A stretch of DNA of 64,000 nt from Bacteroidota bacterium (lineage in GTDB: Bacteria > Bacteroidota > Bacteroidia > Flavobacteriales > Flavobacteriaceae). Under the pieces are notes generated by a model that was given only the letters and a program-made list of their open reading frames with translations, did not search any database and had not been told where the DNA came from. The position numbers and the translations under genes were made by a program. The stretch is from contig CANFJB010000010.1 in assembly GCA_947447375.1 (NCBI GenBank), positions 1 to 64,000 on the forward strand, given 5' to 3'. Numbering within the stretch: position 1 is the first letter of the stretch; every line of letters starts with the position of its first letter. Below are positions 59,539-64,000 of the stretch, one piece after another.

Positions 59539-61137
59539 TTAATAACCAGGGTTTTGAGGAATGGTTATAAATGAATTCGTGTCAATTTCGTATTGTGGAA
59601 TCGGCAATAAGAAACGATTTAAATTTGCATTTGATTGTAATTGAGGCAATGTAACAGGTAAAACACTGAAAGTACCGTATAGTTTAGAATACATATTGGT
59701 AAAGTGTTTTTTCATTACGTATTCAACACCTTGAGCTTTCAAATTAGGAAATGCATCTGTTGAAGCTGATAATGACGTTGTAGTCGTTGTAAATCTAAGT
59801 ATGTCAAACCAACGTTGGTTTTCAAAAGCAAATTCCCATCTTCTTTCTTGAGCTAATGCTTTTTCAAAAAGTGCAGTTGAAGTAATTGTTGTAGTAGTTA
59901 AAGCTGCTAAACCTACTCTAGCTCTTACTTGATTAATTAATGCTAAACTTCCTGCAGTATTTCCATCCGCTTCTGCTTTCATTAATAAAACATCAGAATA
60001 TCTCAATACTGGCCAATCATTTTCAGCATCATTTGCAAGAGCAGTTGGTGAAATGTATTTTTTAACATAATAGGTACTTGTTCCAAATAAACCAATATTT
60101 ACATCTTTTCTACTTGCCGCAGGATCTAAATAACTTGCATAAGAAGTAGAAGTTTTAGTTAATTCTAGTGTTGGATTATTTGATGAGTTTCCATCACCAT
60201 TAATAACTGCATTACCACTATTTGTTGGTGCAAATAAGTTAGACAATGGATTACCCATTCCTAAACCACCCGATTTAAATCGAACAGCAAAAAGAATTTC
60301 AGAATTCATTTCATTGTTTATTGAAAAAACACTTGCATAAGTTGATTGCAAACTATAACCACCTGTTGCAATAACACTATCTAGTAAAGCGGAAGCTTCT
60401 TGATTTCTACCAAGAGTTAAATAAACTTTAGCTAACATAGCTTTTGCAGCCCATACATTAGCTCGTCCTAAGTCTGGTGAACTTGCTGAATAAGCAGCAT
60501 TTTTACCATATGCAATAGTATTATTTAAATCGGCTACAATCAATTTATAAATATCAAGAACTGTTGAACGGTTAATTCTTTTTGCTTGTTCTGCAGTTAC
60601 AGGTTCATCTATTAAAAATACACCGCCATACAAACGCACTAAATTAAAATAGTGGTATGCACGAATGAAAGATGCTTCAGCAGCAACACTTTTACATTGA
60701 AAAGCAGTAGCATCGATAGTAACTGGAGCATATTCAATTACACCAGGAGATGCATTAAAATTAGCACCACAAGCGTTTAAAACAGTATTACAGTTTTTAA
60801 TATTGTTATACGTTTTTAACCAATAATTGTAAATCCCTGTTTGAGTTGTAGAAGGATAAAATTGATCTATGTAAGCCAAATCCATTTTTGGGGTTGAAGT
60901 ACTTGTTGCACCGTCCATACAAGTGTTATCACTTCGCATTTCGGTTAATGACCATTCTTCAGTTAACGGATTTTGCATTCCTTTATAACAAGCTGTTAAA
61001 CCAGATTGTAATTCGGTATAATTGCTGTAATAATCTTGTGCTATAATATTTGATTCAGAATTTAAATCGATAATATCAGAACAACTAGATGCTACTACTA
61101 AAAATAATAAACTTAAATATTTTATTGAATTTTTCAT
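59539..61137 (-). CDS. SusD/RagB-family glycan-binding lipoprotein
   Basis: A 532-residue surface lipoprotein. The lipobox is FLVVASSC, and helical TPR-like repeats build the body (AEASFIRAYHYFNLVRLYGGVFL, VWAAKAMLAKVYLTLGRNQEA). The C-terminal SusD part contains AQERRWEFAFENQRWFDILRF. It binds the oligosaccharide at the lid of its SusC partner. It starts 17 bases after the susC gene. Substrate specificity cannot be read from the sequence. Confidence 0.93.
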   Translation of the reverse strand: MKNSIKYLSLLFLVVASSCSDIIDLNSESNIIAQDYYSNYTELQSGLTACYKGMQNPLTEEWSLTEMRSDNTCMDGATSTSTPKMDLAYIDQFYPSTTQTGIYNYWLKTYNNIKNCNTVLNACGANFNASPGVIEYAPVTIDATAFQCKSVAAEASFIRAYHYFNLVRLYGGVFLIDEPVTAEQAKRINRSTVLDIYKLIVADLNNTIAYGKNAAYSASSPDLGRANVWAAKAMLAKVYLTLGRNQEASALLDSVIATGGYSLQSTYASVFSINNEMNSEILFAVRFKSGGLGMGNPLSNLFAPTNSGNAVINGDGNSSNNPTLELTKTSTSYASYLDPAASRKDVNIGLFGTSTYYVKKYISPTALANDAENDWPVLRYSDVLLMKAEADGNTAGSLALINQVRARVGLAALTTTTITSTALFEKALAQERRWEFAFENQRWFDILRFTTTTTSLSASTDAFPNLKAQGVEYVMKKHFTNMYSKLYGTFSVLPVTLPQLQSNANLNRFLLPIPQYEIDTNSFITIPQNPGY

Positions 61138-61154
61138 TGTTAATACTTTTTAAA

Positions 61155-64000
61155 TTAGAAATTAATATCGATACCAAAAACAATAGTTCTAGGAATTGGG
61201 AAAGCCCCTCTTTGATATCCAGAAATCAATGCTGATGAATAGGGTCCAGTAGTAGATCTTCCTTCTGGGTTAATTCCTCTGTAACCATTCGCAGAATGAA
61301 AATATAAATTTTGTCCAGATGTATAAAGTCGTAATGAACTTAATCCAATTTTATTAGCCAAATTTGCTGGTAAATTATATCCTAAATTTACCTCTCTTAA
61401 AGCAAAATAAGAAGCATCTTCAACCACATAATCAGTTAGCATCCAGTTAAAACCTATATCTTCATAAGGAGTTCTTCCATCACCAGGATTTTGCGGGCTG
61501 ATCCAACGATTTGAATTATAGTTAACATTTGATGATTTAGTTTCGCTATAATTAGGATCTCCATTGATTAATTGACCACCTTGAACCCCTTGCCATGTGA
61601 AGCTAAAGTCGAAATTTTTGTAACTGAAATTATTAGTAACTCCCCAAGTAAAATCAGGATAAGGACTTCCAATAATTGTTCTATCATTAGTATCTAAAAC
61701 ACCATCGCCATTTACGTCAACTATTTTTAGTCCACCTTGTTTTAATGCAGAAGGCAAATTTGATGTTAAACCAGAAGCATTAATTTGATCTTGAGAAATC
61801 CAAACTCCATCTGTTTTGTATCCAAAGAATTGAACTAATGGACCTCCTACTACACTTTTATAAATTTCATTTCTTTCACCATAATTAAGTAAATAAGCTT
61901 CGTTACCTAACTCAATAATCCTGTTTTCAGTGTGAGCAATATTTGCGGAAGTTGACCATTTAAAATCACCTTTTAAATTAGTTGTATTTAATTCAACTTC
62001 AAAACCTCTATTTCTCAAACTACCGATGTTATTCCATGATAATGGTACTCCTGAAAACGCCATAGTTGCTTGTTGTAATAATAATTTATCGGTAATAGAA
62101 TTATAGATATCTAAAGTAACATTAACTCTATTATTTAACATTGACAAGTCCATACCGTAATTCGTTTGATAGGTACTTTCCCAAGTAATGTTTTCATTTG
62201 CATTAATTGCAGCATTTCCTACCTGACCACCAGTTTGAGTTCCTGTTCCAGGTCCAAAAGAATAATTAGATGCAGATAATAAATTTTGGAAACCATAATT
62301 TAAGATTCTATTATTTCCAGAAACTCCATAACTTGTTCTGAAGTTCAATTTGTTCAACCAATCAACATTGCTTAAGAAAGACTCTTTATTTGCAGCCCAA
62401 CCGATAGATGCTGCAGGGAAATTACCCCATTTCTTTCCAGAAGCAAAATAAGAACTACCGTCTGTTCTATAACTTACAGAAAGTAGGTATTTGCTTTTGA
62501 ATGCATAATTAACCCTTCCTAAATAGGACAATAAACCTACTTGACTTTTTGAACCAAAAGTCCCCGCTTTATCAATAAAAAGGGCATTGTTTAAAGTATT
62601 AAATTCATCACTTGCGTAATCTAAACCCGTGGTTTGAGTTGAAGTGTATTTTGTGCTTTGTGCAGTATAACCTGCTAATACATCAAACGAATGTTCTCCA
62701 ACATCTTTTTTATAATTTAAAGTATTTTCAGATAATAAATCTACATAAGAATTGTCATAATATACTCCTTTATTAACTATTCCGTCACCATCTGCATTTC
62801 TATCACTCCAATCAAATTTGGTGTCGTATTTCATGTAAACCGTGTTCATAGTTTTGAAATCCAAACCATTTGAAATATTAACATTTAAAGTTGTTCCTCC
62901 TTGAAATCCATAAGATTTAGCATTTATATCATGACTCAATAACGAAGCCATTGGGTTGTTTTGCGCTGAATTTGATGGATTACCAGCTGCTGGAATAAAT
63001 GTAGATCCATCAGGCATAAACAATGTTGACCCATCAGGATAAACTGGATTATAGGTTAACCCTATAAAATGTCTAGGATGTGCATAATCTCCAGGTCGTA
63101 TATTTGCCCATTGTGCATTTTGATTAACAAAAGCGGCAGTTATAGCATTGTGTTGGTAAGGTAACCAGGTTGGATATCTCCAGAAATTGGTTAGGTTTTC
63201 AGATGGAGATTCTTTTGAAGTATAAGAAGGATTAAGGTTTACATTCAACTTTAATCTTTTGCTTAATTCAATATCAAATTTAGTTCTGAAATTTAATTTT
63301 TGGAAATTACTTTTTAACATAATCCCTTGGTCACCTTGATAACCAGCGGAAACATAATATTTCAATGATTTAGTTCCTCCATTTGCACCAAATTGAATAT
63401 TTTTAAATTCAGCATTACGCAATACTTCGCTTTGATAATCATAACCATGACCGCCTAACATAGTATTTTCAACAATGTAACCAGCAATTAAATTATTAGT
63501 TTTAGTATTACTTCCTTGATAAAGTATATTTAATGCATTTGGATTGGTAACCCCTTCTGCTTGTATCGCTGGATCCGTAATTCTTAATGCTCTTTCTCTA
63601 AATAATAAACTAACATATTCAGTAGTGGTCATCATATTGTATTTTTCATAAGCACTTTTAAATCCAGTACTGTATTTGAAAGAATACTTTGCTTTATCTG
63701 CTTTACCACTTTTAGTAGTAATTAAGATTACACCACTAGCTCCTCTTGAACCATAAATTGCAGCAGAAGCGGCATCTTTTAAAACTTCAACTGAAGCAAC
63801 ATCGGCCATATTTAATGTTGCTAATCCGTCAGGAATTGGCTGACCGTCAACCACAACTAGAGGATTTGCTCCAGCATTAACTGAACTAATACCACGAACA
63901 GAAATTTGAGCGTCAGCTCCAGCTTCTGATGAAATATTTTGAACTTGAACACCAGCAATTTTTCCTTGAAGGGCTTGATCTAATCTAGAAACAGCAACTT
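61155..64000 (-). CDS. SusC/RagA-family TonB-dependent receptor, N-terminus cut by window end
   Basis: The frame is open to base 64000, so the real start is beyond the window. The visible part begins in the plug domain (VQNISSEAGADAQISVRG, then VVVDGQPIPDG and VEVLKDAASAAIYGSRGASG, the SusC signature). It continues through a long barrel to the terminal RTIVFGIDINF. It imports oligosaccharide through the outer membrane, powered by TonB with ExbB/ExbD. It is the first gene seen of the leftward arm, followed by susD, kduI, kduD and the DUF4861 gene. Confidence 0.93.
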   Translation of the reverse strand, partial: VAVSRLDQALQGKIAGVQVQNISSEAGADAQISVRGISSVNAGANPLVVVDGQPIPDGLATLNMADVASVEVLKDAASAAIYGSRGASGVILITTKSGKADKAKYSFKYSTGFKSAYEKYNMMTTTEYVSLLFRERALRITDPAIQAEGVTNPNALNILYQGSNTKTNNLIAGYIVENTMLGGHGYDYQSEVLRNAEFKNIQFGANGGTKSLKYYVSAGYQGDQGIMLKSNFQKLNFRTKFDIELSKRLKLNVNLNPSYTSKESPSENLTNFWRYPTWLPYQHNAITAAFVNQNAQWANIRPGDYAHPRHFIGLTYNPVYPDGSTLFMPDGSTFIPAAGNPSNSAQNNPMASLLSHDINAKSYGFQGGTTLNVNISNGLDFKTMNTVYMKYDTKFDWSDRNADGDGIVNKGVYYDNSYVDLLSENTLNYKKDVGEHSFDVLAGYTAQSTKYTSTQTTGLDYASDEFNTLNNALFIDKAGTFGSKSQVGLLSYLGRVNYAFKSKYLLSVSYRTDGSSYFASGKKWGNFPAASIGWAANKESFLSNVDWLNKLNFRTSYGVSGNNRILNYGFQNLLSASNYSFGPGTGTQTGGQVGNAAINANENITWESTYQTNYGMDLSMLNNRVNVTLDIYNSITDKLLLQQATMAFSGVPLSWNNIGSLRNRGFEVELNTTNLKGDFKWSTSANIAHTENRIIELGNEAYLLNYGERNEIYKSVVGGPLVQFFGYKTDGVWISQDQINASGLTSNLPSALKQGGLKIVDVNGDGVLDTNDRTIIGSPYPDFTWGVTNNFSYKNFDFSFTWQGVQGGQLINGDPNYSETKSSNVNYNSNRWISPQNPGDGRTPYEDIGFNWMLTDYVVEDASYFALREVNLGYNLPANLANKIGLSSLRLYTSGQNLYFHSANGYRGINPEGRSTTGPYSSALISGYQRGAFPIPRTIVFGIDINF

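Overview
The window looks like a chromosomal segment of a gliding, low-GC member of the Flavobacteriaceae, most likely Flavobacterium. The evidence is a GldI-type isomerase lipoprotein, several proteins ending in type IX secretion (T9SS) sorting domains, a SusC/SusD pair, paired type III and short glutamine synthetases, bacillithiol and menaquinone genes, and promoter -7 elements of the Bacteroidetes form TAnnTTTG.

Layout. 1-4.8 kb is the end of an integrated mobile element. It holds a large tyrosine integrase, a serine resolvase, a small HUH-type Rep-like protein and unknown cargo. 4.8-13.2 kb holds an exported M36 metalloprotease, an ExbB/ExbD/CrcB/NrnA/GldI run and two tandem cyclophilin-FKBP fusion proteins. 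13.3-17.5 kb is the most unusual stretch: small same-strand genes of unknown function, each followed 5-12 bp after its stop codon by a ~140-bp imperfect hairpin repeat whose ends are complementary (CTGCYAAC...GTTRGCAG). This is the architecture of an integron cassette array, with no integron integrase in the window. Every repeat also carries TATATTTG, a perfect match to the Bacteroidetes -7 promoter element. The array begins with a truncated duplicate of one of its own cassettes and ends in REP-like palindromes around a remnant of a REP-associated transposase.

17.6-23.7 kb carries PurM, an OmpA-like protein and divergent glnN/glnA. 23.7-27.7 kb is rich in repeats: heptamer tracts, a ~180-bp tandem block, a 21/22-bp alternating tandem array and dispersed hairpins, with a few small genes between them. 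27.7-50.7 kb is housekeeping: GlmM, AcpH-like, AlkD-like, CLC channel, UvrA, LOG protein, fused 2-oxoacid dehydrogenase E1, YifB/ComM, DsbD-like, TilS, PabB, tRNA-His, BshB1, isochorismate synthase, thioesterase, S4 protein and an FKBP lipoprotein.

51-64 kb is a polysaccharide utilisation locus. Facing right are a T9SS-exported protein, two tandem concanavalin-type lyase-like proteins and an SGNH esterase. Facing left are SusC (cut by the window end), SusD, KduI, KduD and a DUF4861 protein. KduI and KduD handle the unsaturated uronate released by lyases, so the inferred target is an acetylated, uronic-acid-containing polysaccharide. All functional calls rest on reading the sequence; no database search was possible.
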